A stretch of DNA of 64,000 nucleotides from Oceaniovalibus sp. ACAM 378 (GTDB lineage Bacteria; Pseudomonadota; Alphaproteobacteria; Rhodobacterales; Rhodobacteraceae), in assembly GCF_008085915.1 (NCBI RefSeq), contig NZ_VSJK01000008.1, positions 1 through 64,000 on the forward strand, given 5' to 3'. Position numbers and translations under genes: made by a program. This document shows positions 15,295 to 23,568 of this stretch, one piece after another (the first letter of the stretch is position 1; each line of letters begins with the position of its first letter). Below the pieces are notes generated by a model that saw only the letters and a program-made list of their open reading frames with translations, made no database searches and was not told the DNA's origin.

Positions 15295-17433
15295 TCATCC
15301 GCCATTGCCAAGTATTGCGCGCAAGTTTTCTCGGACGGCGCGACTTTCGCTCAGCAATTCGCGGTTGCGGGCCAAGGTGCCTGCGCCGATCGCTGTGGTG
15401 GTTTCGGCTTTCGATTCTAGTTTGGTAGCAACCTCTGGCAACGCGTTCATGTCCCTGGCTCGCCCACGAAGATTCTCGGAAACCTTATCGCTTAGACCCG
15501 CTAAATAGCTTTCAGCGATCAGTGGTTTACCGTCGAGTAACGCAATCTCAGCCAGAACCCGGCGTTCGTCGGCGTCAGGGATGTCTGCCCTGTTGCCCAA
15601 GGTTTCCCGCGCTTGCCGTGACAGGCCAAGCTGCGCGAGTCGTGCGGCCACTGAAAGGCGCGCGGGATCGGAGAGTGGTGTCATCTCGATTTCACGAAGT
15701 GCGATCCGCAAAAACTCTTCATCGTCGCCTTCCCGGGCGAGCGTGTCGAGCGTCTGGACGCGATAGGCCGCGAATGTCTCATGATCCGACGCGTCATTAC
15801 TCATTGAGGCGCGGGCCAATAAAAGCGCGTCATCGAAACGTCTTTCGTGGATCATGGCACGCAGGATCATAACTGTCAGGTTCTGCGCATCTTCAGTTCC
15901 CTCTATTTCGAACACTAGGGCGACAGCGTCGTCAAGTAATTGCCGATCGACAGATAAAGTGTCGTCGATCCGCGCTTCGATCAGCTTGGCCAGAGCGTCA
16001 GCAGCCTCAACTGACCGCGACGCTGCGACCTTGGCAAGGTTGGGTTCGGCTTTACGGCGATCCCCTGCGGCAAGATCGATTTGTGCGGTGATCAGATTGC
16101 CGGTCGGATCGTCAGTGGAGCGCCCGCGTAGAATTGCGTTACGGATTGATAAGGCTGAGGCTTGGTCGCCTTGGGCCAAGAACTGGTCGGCGAGGCGCGG
16201 TCCAAGGTGTGCCCGCAGGTGAGGTGGGAAACCTGATAGGCTGCGGACAACCGACTGGGCATTCAGATCGGCCAAGCGGGCAGTTGATCCGACAGCAAGC
16301 ACTGCCCAAAGCGGGCCGGCCCCCTGACACGACAGTTGTGTCGCCAAACGCCCGGTCGGGATCGTCTTTTCCCCATCGATCAGCATGGCGAATTCCCGCA
16401 GGATTCCACGATCTGCGATTTCGCCCTCAAATCCATCGATCAGCGCTTTGGCTTCGGCTCCAAAGGAAAAATAGATCAGTCGTTTGGCAAATTCGGCATA
16501 GGCCGTGCCGTCTGGTCGGTCGTGGGGATCGATAAGCGCCATACGTTCTGCGCCAAGACCGTCCCCGAGTGTTTCGGGCGCAAACCATGTGCCAATATCC
16601 ACCATATCTGCGGGTAGACAGGGCTGTTCGGACTGGCGGCCTCTGACTGGGCCGCTCATATCGCGGTCGATCCGCGATTCAATGCGAATGTGATCTGCCG
16701 CGTCAATCCGGGCATCTGTCGCGTGAGGCATCTCGAGCTCTGGCCTATGGGGTAACGTGCTGCGTTCATCTGCGGCACGAATCCGATCCTGTTGGGCGGA
16801 ATCAAAGGTGATCAGACCTTGGGATGCGGCGCGCGCGGCCTGTTCCATTAATGCGGTTCTGGCCCCGTGCCCCCGAGCCAATACTTCCGCGTCGGGCAAT
16901 CCGGTTGGGGAATTGGCCGCCAACGGTCCAAGTCGGGGGGGGCGTGGAGCATCGGGAAAAATCACCGGCAAAACACCGGGCAGCGGGGCGGGTACGCGAT
17001 CAGGACCAGAACTCGGAACTTCCGGTAGATCCGACAAAGAAATCTCGAATCGGTCATTTTGGTCGGGTCTTTCGTCGCGGATGTCAATCACCAGCCCCTG
17101 ATTGGGCAGGCGTTCGACGCTAAGCCGACAGGCGCAGGCGGTATCGATTTGAAGGCGACCTCCGCCAAGATCACGAAGTCCGCGCAATCTGGTTTGATTG
17201 ATTCGCCGGAAAGAATCTGACAGATCGAACCGAAGTTCAGGCGCGTTCACTCGTAGTTCATGCGCCGCACCGCTGCGCCCCAACTGCCAGTCTGGCTGCT
17301 GCTGAAAATCGATAACGATCCGGGTGAAGCCGGGGTGATCCCCGGTGCGAACCGGCACGTCCTGGGCGCAGACGGTTGTCGCCAAGAGCAACAATGTCAT
17401 GCCCGGAAAAAACTTGGCTAGAAGCGGCTTCAT
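15295..17433 (-). CDS. Periplasmic protein with AMIN-like N-terminus and helical repeats, motA operon
   Basis: A 712-residue protein with a signal peptide ending near VCAQD (residue 24). Residues 30-120 look like an AMIN-type beta domain: FTRIVIDFQQQPDWQLGRSG, a middle strand set, and QGLVIDIRDERP at the end. From about residue 290 onward it is helical with repeated 30-40-residue alpha-hairpins suggestive of TPR/Sel1-like repeats (for example LADQFLAQGDQASALSIRNA and RLAQLGLSRQARETLGNRAD). It overlaps the motA stop by four bases, so it is co-translated with the stator gene. No enzymatic motif is visible. I infer a periplasmic scaffold for stator or basal-body assembly; AMIN domains often bind cell wall or secretin-type partners. 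Confidence 0.55.
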   Translation of the reverse strand: MKPLLAKFFPGMTLLLLATTVCAQDVPVRTGDHPGFTRIVIDFQQQPDWQLGRSGAAHELRVNAPELRFDLSDSFRRINQTRLRGLRDLGGGRLQIDTACACRLSVERLPNQGLVIDIRDERPDQNDRFEISLSDLPEVPSSGPDRVPAPLPGVLPVIFPDAPRPPRLGPLAANSPTGLPDAEVLARGHGARTALMEQAARAASQGLITFDSAQQDRIRAADERSTLPHRPELEMPHATDARIDAADHIRIESRIDRDMSGPVRGRQSEQPCLPADMVDIGTWFAPETLGDGLGAERMALIDPHDRPDGTAYAEFAKRLIYFSFGAEAKALIDGFEGEIADRGILREFAMLIDGEKTIPTGRLATQLSCQGAGPLWAVLAVGSTARLADLNAQSVVRSLSGFPPHLRAHLGPRLADQFLAQGDQASALSIRNAILRGRSTDDPTGNLITAQIDLAAGDRRKAEPNLAKVAASRSVEAADALAKLIEARIDDTLSVDRQLLDDAVALVFEIEGTEDAQNLTVMILRAMIHERRFDDALLLARASMSNDASDHETFAAYRVQTLDTLAREGDDEEFLRIALREIEMTPLSDPARLSVAARLAQLGLSRQARETLGNRADIPDADERRVLAEIALLDGKPLIAESYLAGLSDKVSENLRGRARDMNALPEVATKLESKAETTTAIGAGTLARNRELLSESRAVRENLRAILGNGG

Positions 17434-18293
17434 GCGGCTTTGGCGCCCTTAAGCGCCTGTTCCAACTCACTGAAGCCCGGGCGCATTGTGTGGGGGGTGT
17501 TCTGGCGTCCGACCTCGATGCAGATGCTGGCGGTGTGATTGTGCATGTTTGCAACCAAAACTTCGCGGATCAGCTGATAGAAATGCGCGTCTTCCTCAAT
17601 CACGGTCTTGACCCGCGCGGCGAACGGCCCAACCAAGCCGTAGGCCAGAAAGACACCAAGAAAAGTACCCACCAATGCGCCTCCAATCATTTTGCCCAGC
17701 ACTTCGGGCGGTTGATCGATGGACCCCATTGTTTTGATCACTCCAAGCACGGCGGCTACGATTCCAAGCGCGGGCAGCCCATCGGCCATCGTCTGCAACG
17801 CATGGCTGGAGTGCATGGCGTGGTGGAAGTTCGCCTCTATGCGCTTTTCCAGAACTTCCTCCACCTGGTGTGGATCATCATAGTTCATCGAAGCTGAACG
17901 CAGGGTGTCGCAGATCAACGCCATCGCTTCGTGATCGGCCTGAATCCGCGGGTAACGTCCAAAAATATCGCTACTTTCCGGCGCCTCAATGTGTCCTTCC
18001 AGCTGGACAGGATTCTGTTTGGCCAACCGGATCAATTCGTACAGCAGGCAAAGAAGGTCCCGGAAATCCGCGGGTTTCCAAATGGGTCCTTTGAAAACCT
18101 TACCGATATCTCTGATCGTGCGCTTGACCGAAGGCATGTCATTGGACAGCAGAAAGGCACCGACGGCGGCACCGCCAATTATCACCAATTCGAACGGAAG
18201 GGACTTCATGATGATGCCCATCTTGCCGCCGGCTGCGATATAGCCGCCAAACACCATGACAAAGATCACCACGATTCCGATAAGTCCAAGCAT
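17430..18293 (-). CDS. motA: Flagellar stator protein MotA
   Basis: The 287-residue stator subunit has four membrane helices and a large cytoplasmic loop. Family markers are an N-terminal GIVVIFVMVFGGYIAAGG helix, MKSLPFELVIIGGAAVGAF, the HHAMHSSHALQTMADGLPAL segment and the proton-channel helix PALGIVAAVLGVIKTMGSI with its conserved prolines. It belongs to the long MotA (LafT-like) class of alphaproteobacteria. The usual partner motB is not adjacent; instead the AMIN-like gene follows. Confidence 0.95.
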   Translation of the reverse strand: MLGLIGIVVIFVMVFGGYIAAGGKMGIIMKSLPFELVIIGGAAVGAFLLSNDMPSVKRTIRDIGKVFKGPIWKPADFRDLLCLLYELIRLAKQNPVQLEGHIEAPESSDIFGRYPRIQADHEAMALICDTLRSASMNYDDPHQVEEVLEKRIEANFHHAMHSSHALQTMADGLPALGIVAAVLGVIKTMGSIDQPPEVLGKMIGGALVGTFLGVFLAYGLVGPFAARVKTVIEEDAHFYQLIREVLVANMHNHTASICIEVGRQNTPHTMRPGFSELEQALKGAKAA

Positions 18294-18386
18294 GGTCCAT
18301 CCTTGTATTCTGTATTGCGCTCTCGCGCCGACTCTTACTGAGTCGAGTTAAAATCGTCCGAAGATCTCAGAGTTTGTCCCGGCCAA

Positions 18387-18989
18387 TTACTCGTTCGGCA
18401 CGTTGGCATGGCGCCCGGCCAAGATAACGCTGATCGTATATGCCGCGTCGGGAGACATGCCCTGAATGACTTTGGCAGCGGAATCAGCGCGCATCCTTCC
18501 AAGAAACCCGGCGGCAAAACTGGGCGCCATGGCCTCAAACAGCCTTGCCGCTTCTTTCGGTTTCATGTTTTCGTAAACGGCCGTCAGGCGTGTCACGTCA
18601 TTTTCGGCGGCGCCGGTGGCCAAAGCCAGAGTGTTTTCCAGATCTGTTTCGGCTTCGGTCAGGGCTGCCAACTGGGCCGTGATATCCTGTTCTGCCCGTG
18701 CCAGGGCCGTAGTTCGGTCGGCGTTGAATTTTTCGCGTTGGTCGATGCGCTTTTCACGCTCGTCCAGCGCCGCCAAAACGGTGGCGACGTCCGGCGCTGG
18801 TGTGCACAAACCACTGGTTTCGGGTGCCGACGCGCCGATGTCACCCATCTCCCGGGCAATCGCCTGGCCGGGTCCGCCCATCAGCCGTAAAACGACCGAG
18901 ATGCACAAAATCAGCGCCAACACGCTGAGTGGACCCTTTATGGAAGGTATGGTTTTCTTCCAACGGCCGGAGGTGTGAGGGCGCGTCAT
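18387..18989 (-). CDS. MotE-like periplasmic/membrane coiled-coil protein
   Basis: A 200-residue protein with an N-terminal membrane anchor (residues 19-38), a coiled coil (about 70-130) and a C-terminal MgtE-N-like block. That block reads LTAVYENMKPKEAARLFEAM followed by FAAGFLGRMRADSAAKVIQGM and a final PDAAYTISVILAGR. This architecture is that of MotE-family proteins of alphaproteobacterial motility loci, which act as chaperones or structural partners in the periplasm. It overlaps the following membrane-protein gene by four bases. Confidence 0.7.
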   Translation of the reverse strand: MTRPHTSGRWKKTIPSIKGPLSVLALILCISVVLRLMGGPGQAIAREMGDIGASAPETSGLCTPAPDVATVLAALDEREKRIDQREKFNADRTTALARAEQDITAQLAALTEAETDLENTLALATGAAENDVTRLTAVYENMKPKEAARLFEAMAPSFAAGFLGRMRADSAAKVIQGMSPDAAYTISVILAGRHANVPNE

Positions 18990-19438
18990 TGCACTGGTTC
19001 CGTAATATCTTGGCGGTTGCTGGCGAAAAACGATTTGGTTGGCCGGCTGCCCAGGGTCACGGGGACTGTTTGGCTGGGTGGCGGCGGCGCATGTTCGGGT
19101 CGGCGAAATGCGATATGCGAAACCGGCGTCGTCGCGGCAGGCGCGTCCGCTTCGTCGAGATCGTGGAGAGCGGCCACATGCAGTTCAAGCCGACGCGCGA
19201 CATCTTCGGCCCGCGCCGTCAGATCGGCTAGAGAACCGCCCGAATCACTGGCCTGCGCCTGGGCAGACTTCAGCGTCCGCGTCATGTCGTCGACCTGCGC
19301 CGACAGTACTGCGATGGCACCGCCGACGCCCTTTTCCAGGTCGGTGAACCGTGTCAGGCGACGCGACAGGACGACGCAATAGAACGCGACACCCAAGGCT
19401 CCGGCAATCAGCAGGATATCTGAAATCAATGTCATCAC
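18986..19438 (-). CDS. DUF6468-like small membrane protein of flagellar operon
   Basis: A 150-residue protein with one N-terminal membrane helix (LISDILLIAGALGVAFYCVVL) and a coiled coil spanning roughly residues 30-100. The C-terminus is Pro/Ala-rich. Proteins of this type occur between fliL and motE in alphaproteobacterial flagellar clusters and are annotated as a domain of unknown function. It lies six bp after fliL and overlaps the motE-like gene. The family call is from pattern and context. Confidence 0.5.
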   Translation of the reverse strand: MMTLISDILLIAGALGVAFYCVVLSRRLTRFTDLEKGVGGAIAVLSAQVDDMTRTLKSAQAQASDSGGSLADLTARAEDVARRLELHVAALHDLDEADAPAATTPVSHIAFRRPEHAPPPPSQTVPVTLGSRPTKSFFASNRQDITEPVQ

Positions 19439-19444
19439 TTTCCC

Positions 19445-19936
19445 TCAGCTCAATACAAATTCCATGATCAGTAAATCGCGCACACGGCCGTCGCCCGTGA
19501 CGATCTGCACGCGTCGCAACATCTGTGCGCGCAGCCGCGTCAATCCGCCTGGCTTTTCCAATTCCGCAGGGTCGATGGCGCGCAAATAGCTGTTCAGGAC
19601 ATCGATAACCCGCGGCAAAAGCGCGGTAACTTCGGATTCGTTGGCCTTTGCCACTTCAAGCTGTGCCTGAAACCGCAGGTGGCGCGCATTCGTCCCCGGA
19701 CTGAGCGACACCATGATCGGACTGATCGGTACAAAGGCGAAATCCGGCAGTCCGGGAACAACAGCGACGGGGGGGTCATTCTCTGATGATCGATCCTCGA
19801 AGATCATTCCGGACCACACTGCGTAAAAACCACCGCTGCCCAGCAACAAAGCCAGAAACAGCCCGATCAGCATACCCGGCTTTCCCGTTTTTCGGGGCGC
19901 CGCCCCAGCGTTCTGTCCTGTATCTGTGGTGGTCAT
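19445..19936 (-). CDS. fliL: Flagellar basal body-associated protein FliL (second copy)
   Basis: A 163-residue protein with a cytoplasmic N-terminus of about 20 residues, one membrane helix (MLIGLFLALLLGSGGFYAVW) and a periplasmic SPFH/stomatin-like FliL domain. Landmarks are VPISPIMVSLSPG, RHLRFQAQLEVAKANE and RRVQIVTGDGRVRDLLIMEF. FliL rings surround stators and support torque. It starts a leftward operon (fliL, DUF6468-like, motE-like) and is divergent from fliF. Confidence 0.85.
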   Translation of the reverse strand: MTTTDTGQNAGAAPRKTGKPGMLIGLFLALLLGSGGFYAVWSGMIFEDRSSENDPPVAVVPGLPDFAFVPISPIMVSLSPGTNARHLRFQAQLEVAKANESEVTALLPRVIDVLNSYLRAIDPAELEKPGGLTRLRAQMLRRVQIVTGDGRVRDLLIMEFVLS

Positions 19937-20059
19937 ATGGATTCCCGTTCTGTCCGACGAATCCTTCTTAACCCCGTGACCACTAACCGAATCTTAATCC
20001 GCACCGGCGCAATGTCCCGACAGGACAGGGCAAGAGCCCAATTCATCAGGAGGATGGTC
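19937..20059. promoter_or_regulatory. fliL-fliF divergent promoter with CtrA-like site
   Basis: The 123-bp gap contains CTAA-N7-TTAA at 19983-19997, seven of eight bases matching the CtrA box. An AGGAGG ribosome site at 20048-20053 directly abuts an ATG at 20054 but stands six bases before a TTG at 20060, so it selects the TTG as the fliF start. Confidence 0.5.
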
Positions 20060-21655
20060 TTGCAGCAACTTTTCGGAGTCTGGTCCGGCCTGTCGGTACA
20101 GCGTCAGGTCGTGGCGGTGCTGGCGGCGCTGGCGATGATCGTGGCTTCTGTCGGGCTTGTGCGGATGGCAACCACACCGTCGATGACGCTCCTTTACGCG
20201 GGGCTGGAAAACGGTGCCGCGGGCGAGGTCGTGCAATCGCTTGAAGCGCGGGGGATCGTTTATGAGATCCGAGGGTCATCGATTTTTGTCGACAGCACCC
20301 AACGCGATGAATTGCGTCTGACGCTGGCGTCTGAAGGTCTGCCCACGGGCAATGCGCTGGGGTACGAATTGCTCGATTCGTTGACGGGGTTTGGCACAAC
20401 ATCGCAGATGTTTGATGCGGCTTACTGGCGCGCCAAGGAAGGCGAACTGGCGCGCACAATCGTATCCAGCCCGACGATCCAGACCGCGCGTGTCCATATT
20501 GCGAACCCCGGATCGCGCCCGTTTCAACGAGATGTTGCGCCTACGGCGTCTGTCACCGTGACGACCGCCTCGGGCGGGTTGTCGGCGGGGCATGCCCGTG
20601 CGCTGCGCTTTCTTGTGGCATCGGCTGTGGCCGGGCTGGCGGCTGAGGATGTATCGGTGATCGATGCCCGGGGTGGTGTCGTGTTGGCGGGCGATTCGGA
20701 ATCGCGCGTTCCCGACACCGGCCAGGACCGCGCGGCAGATATCCGCCGCAATGTAGAACGTCTGCTCGAGGCGCGGGTCGGATTCGGTAAGGCGGTTGTC
20801 GAAGTGGTCGTGGAAACCGTGACCGACCGCGAACAGATCACCGAGCGGAGGTTCGATCCTGAAGGACGTGTCGCGATCAGTTCAGATACCGAGGAAAGTT
20901 CGACCACCAGCAGCGACAAGGGCAGTGCGGATGTGACCGTGGCCAGCAACCTCCCCGATGGCGATGCCGCAGAGGGGGGTGACACGTCGCAATCCGAGAA
21001 TTCCCAGACCCGCGAGCGGGTGAATTATGAAGTGTCGGAAACCCAGCGCGAGATACTGAAGGTCCCTGGTGCGATCAAGCGTGTCTCCGTGGCGGTACTG
21101 GTGGATGGAATCCGGACGACCGACGTGGATGGCACAGAATCCTGGGCGCCTCGCCCCGAGGACGAGATGCTGGCGCTGCGTGAGTTGGTCGGTGCGGCGA
21201 TCGGGTTCGATGCAGAACGCGGTGACAGTCTGACACTGAAAACCATGGAGTTCGAACCGGTCAACGGTGAAGGCACGCCGCCGAGCGAGGGATTGTTCGG
21301 CCCGATCGTCTTTGACGCGATGCGTCTTGCGCAATTGGGCGTGCTGGGAATCGTCCTGCTTTTGCTTGGCCTGTTTGTTGTGCGCCCGATATTGACCAAC
21401 ACCCGCCGCGAAGACCCATTTGCCCTTGTGCCGCCCGCGCCCGGCGACACGGCGCTGATGGCCCTGACTGGGGTGATAGCCGATGACTCGGATCCCGGAC
21501 CGGACGGGATACGGCAACTGGCCGCAAGGCAAGAGGGCAATGGCGATCCGGCGGCCGATCCCGTTGCCAGATTGCGCAAGCTGATCGACGAACGTCAGGA
21601 AGAATCGCTTGAGATATTGAAAAGCTGGATGGAAGACACCGAGGAGCCCGCTTGA
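20060..21655 (+). CDS. fliF: Flagellar MS-ring protein FliF
   Basis: The 531-residue membrane ring protein is the platform of the basal body. It has an N-terminal membrane helix and the ring-building motif TPSMTLLYAGLENGAAGEVV, then LTLASEGLPTGNALGYELLD and SPTIQTARVHIANPG. A second membrane helix lies near residues 425-445 (LAQLGVLGIVLLLLGLFVV), followed by a cytoplasmic tail that would bind FliG. The start is TTG at 20060, giving M-Q-Q-L; the ATG two codons upstream would touch its ribosome site. It heads fliF-fliH-fliN-fliP, and its stop overlaps fliH. Confidence 0.94.
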   Translation: MQQLFGVWSGLSVQRQVVAVLAALAMIVASVGLVRMATTPSMTLLYAGLENGAAGEVVQSLEARGIVYEIRGSSIFVDSTQRDELRLTLASEGLPTGNALGYELLDSLTGFGTTSQMFDAAYWRAKEGELARTIVSSPTIQTARVHIANPGSRPFQRDVAPTASVTVTTASGGLSAGHARALRFLVASAVAGLAAEDVSVIDARGGVVLAGDSESRVPDTGQDRAADIRRNVERLLEARVGFGKAVVEVVVETVTDREQITERRFDPEGRVAISSDTEESSTTSSDKGSADVTVASNLPDGDAAEGGDTSQSENSQTRERVNYEVSETQREILKVPGAIKRVSVAVLVDGIRTTDVDGTESWAPRPEDEMLALRELVGAAIGFDAERGDSLTLKTMEFEPVNGEGTPPSEGLFGPIVFDAMRLAQLGVLGIVLLLLGLFVVRPILTNTRREDPFALVPPAPGDTALMALTGVIADDSDPGPDGIRQLAARQEGNGDPAADPVARLRKLIDERQEESLEILKSWMEDTEEPA

Positions 21656-22257
21656 TGCCATCACCTTTTAGACTGGAAGAATTCGATGGGCCGGGGCGTA
21701 CAACCGGCTTGCCCGACCTTGAAAGCTTGACGACGCCGCCCGAACAGGACGCGCTTGCCGCTTTTGACAAAGGCTATGCTGCGGGATGGGAAGACGCCGC
21801 AAAGGCGACGCGACAGGAGCAGGAGCAATCCAAAACCGCTGTTGCGCAGTCGCTGCAAGATCTTGGCTTTACCTATCAAGAGGCCCGCGCGCATGTCATG
21901 CGTTCGCTCACCCCACTGGTGTCAGGCATGCTGACCCGGCTTTTGCCCCGCCTGATCCGCGACACGCTGGGCGCGCGGATAATCGAAGAAATCGACGGGA
22001 TTGCGGACAAATCGGCGGATTCCCCGATAGACCTGCTGATCGCGCCGGCGGGTGCCGACGATCTGCGCACGATCATCGGACGGATCACCGAACTTCCTCT
22101 GCGCGTCGTGGAGGAAGCAACGGTGCCCGAAGGACAGATTTTCCTCCGACTTGGACTGACCGAACGTGAAATCGATCTTTCGGGTGCGCTCGACAGTATC
22201 AGCGCGGCTCTGAATGGGTTGGATTCGCTCAACCGTAAGGAGTCCGTCCATGGATGA
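21655..22257 (+). CDS. FliH-like flagellar assembly protein
   Basis: The 200-residue protein has a charged helical N-terminal part with AAFDKGYAAGWEDAAKATRQ, a small-residue-rich helix like the FliH/YscL stalk, and a globular C-terminal part. FliH binds FliI and the C-ring to steer the export ATPase. The ATG at 21655 shares one base with the fliF stop, with GAGGAG upstream. Its position between fliF and fliN, and the absence of any other fliH, support the call. Confidence 0.7.
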   Translation: MPSPFRLEEFDGPGRTTGLPDLESLTTPPEQDALAAFDKGYAAGWEDAAKATRQEQEQSKTAVAQSLQDLGFTYQEARAHVMRSLTPLVSGMLTRLLPRLIRDTLGARIIEEIDGIADKSADSPIDLLIAPAGADDLRTIIGRITELPLRVVEEATVPEGQIFLRLGLTEREIDLSGALDSISAALNGLDSLNRKESVHG

Positions 22258-22528
22258 CACCATTTTCACGCCCGCGGCGCACCCGTTTACCCAGGTGCCT
22301 ATCGAAATCACAATCTCCGTCGGCAAGGCCCGACCGGTGTTGCGTGATCTCCTGCGTCTCGGCAAAGATGCGATCCTGCCGCTCGATACCCGGGTCGACG
22401 ATCCGGTCGAGTTGTTTGTAGGCGACCGCCTGATTGCACGGGGCGAACTGCACGAACTTGACGGTGACCAGGCCGGGCAGCTTGCCGTGCGCCTGACCGA
22501 AGTGGCCGATCTGAAGAACGGATTGTGA
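22250..22528 (+). CDS. fliN: Flagellar motor switch protein FliN
   Basis: A 92-residue SPOA-domain protein: FTQVPIEITISVGKARPVLRD, LRLGKDAILPLDTRVDDPVELFVGD and RLIARGELHELDGDQAGQLAVRLTEV. FliN forms the bottom of the C ring with FliM and FliG, neither of which is in this window. The ATG at 22250 has AAGGAG upstream and overlaps the end of fliH by eight bases. The length is that of the minimal FliN. Confidence 0.92.
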   Translation: MDDTIFTPAAHPFTQVPIEITISVGKARPVLRDLLRLGKDAILPLDTRVDDPVELFVGDRLIARGELHELDGDQAGQLAVRLTEVADLKNGL

Positions 22529-23256
22529 AAATGCGCTTTTTCTGGGGGGGGCTGGCCGCCGCACTGCTGTTCGGCGGGGCGGCTTCGGCCCAGGAGATTG
22601 CAATTAACCTTGGCGGTGACACCTCGCTGGCTGGCAGATCAGTTCAACTTCTCGCGTTGATCACGCTGCTCAGTCTAGTGCCAGGGCTGGCGATTATGAT
22701 CACATGCTTTCCGTTCATCGTGACTGTCCTGTCGATTCTGCGACAGGGAATCGGCCTGCAACAATCGCCACCGAACATGCTGATCGTCACACTTGCGCTG
22801 TTCCTGACCTATTTCGTGATGGAGCCGGTCTTCCAATCGGCTTGGGACACCGGGATCGGGCCGTTGGTCGACGGCGTACTCACACCCGATGTCGCGATCC
22901 CTCGGGCGTTGGAGCCGTTTCGCTCTTTCATGACCGGACGGATCGATCCGTCGACGTTCGAGGCCTTGGTCAGCCTTCGCCCCGATGCTGCGGGTGCCGA
23001 GCTTTCGCCTGCGGCACCGCTGTCGCTTATGGTGCCGTCTTTTCTGCTTTCCGAGATCGAACGGGCGTTTCAGGTGGGATTTTTGATCTTTCTGCCGTTT
23101 CTGATCATCGATCTGGTGGTCGCGGCTATCTTGATGTCGATGGGCATGATGATGGTGCCGCCAGCCATCGTATCATTGCCATTCAAGCTCGCCTTTTTCG
23201 CTGTCGCCGATGGGTGGACATTGATTTCGGGTGCCTTGGTTCGCAGTTATTTCTGA
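22525..23256 (+). CDS. fliP: Flagellar export gate protein FliP
   Basis: A 243-residue export-pore protein with a cleaved N-terminal signal (residues 1-22, ending AASAQ) and four membrane helices. Conserved blocks are LLALITLLSLVPGLAIMITCFPFI, LRQGIGLQQSPPNMLIVTLALFLT and the C-terminal MSMGMMMVPPAIVSLPFKLAFF with WTLISGALVRSYF. The start is GTG at 22525 overlapping the fliN stop; the ATG at 22531 is an alternative. It is the last flagellar gene before the IS remnant. Confidence 0.96.
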   Translation: MKMRFFWGGLAAALLFGGAASAQEIAINLGGDTSLAGRSVQLLALITLLSLVPGLAIMITCFPFIVTVLSILRQGIGLQQSPPNMLIVTLALFLTYFVMEPVFQSAWDTGIGPLVDGVLTPDVAIPRALEPFRSFMTGRIDPSTFEALVSLRPDAAGAELSPAAPLSLMVPSFLLSEIERAFQVGFLIFLPFLIIDLVVAAILMSMGMMMVPPAIVSLPFKLAFFAVADGWTLISGALVRSYF

Positions 23257-23298
23257 AGACTCGACCAATTGGCGCGCCGGCATGCTCCTGCAAGCGAC

Positions 23299-23540
23299 TG
23301 ACCTGCCCCCCCTGGACTGTCCCTCGTTCATAACGAGAGTCCTTGGGTTTTTGATGCGCTAACCAAAGTGTTCCCGGTTGGGGCCGGAAATTCCGCAGTT
23401 TGATCACGCAGACGGGCTGGATGCGTCTGGTGATTTTATCAGCGCTGCCGGGACCTCGTTCCCAATTGCGCTGTGCGATCGTTCTTCGTTGTAGTCTCGT
23501 CGCCAAGCCTCCAACTTTTCGGCGGTATCTTCAACTCTGA
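23299..23540 (-). mobile_element. Decayed right end of an IS3-family insertion sequence
   Basis: On the minus strand, 23404-23540 encodes the end of an IS3-type transposase: LEAWRRDYNEERSHSAIGNE, then a short tail and stop. This is the C-terminal part of the DDE domain with the conserved W-R-x-x-Y-N-x-x-R-x-H-x-x-(I/L)-G motif. After the stop, a non-coding tail ends at 23299 with TGACCTGCCCC, a typical IS3-group terminal inverted repeat. The rest of the element is missing, so this is a non-mobile fragment. It separates the flagellar cluster from the catabolic island. I see nothing else in 23257-23568. Confidence 0.7.
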
Positions 23541-23568
23541 GATTATACGATTTCGGCCCACGGCCGCA

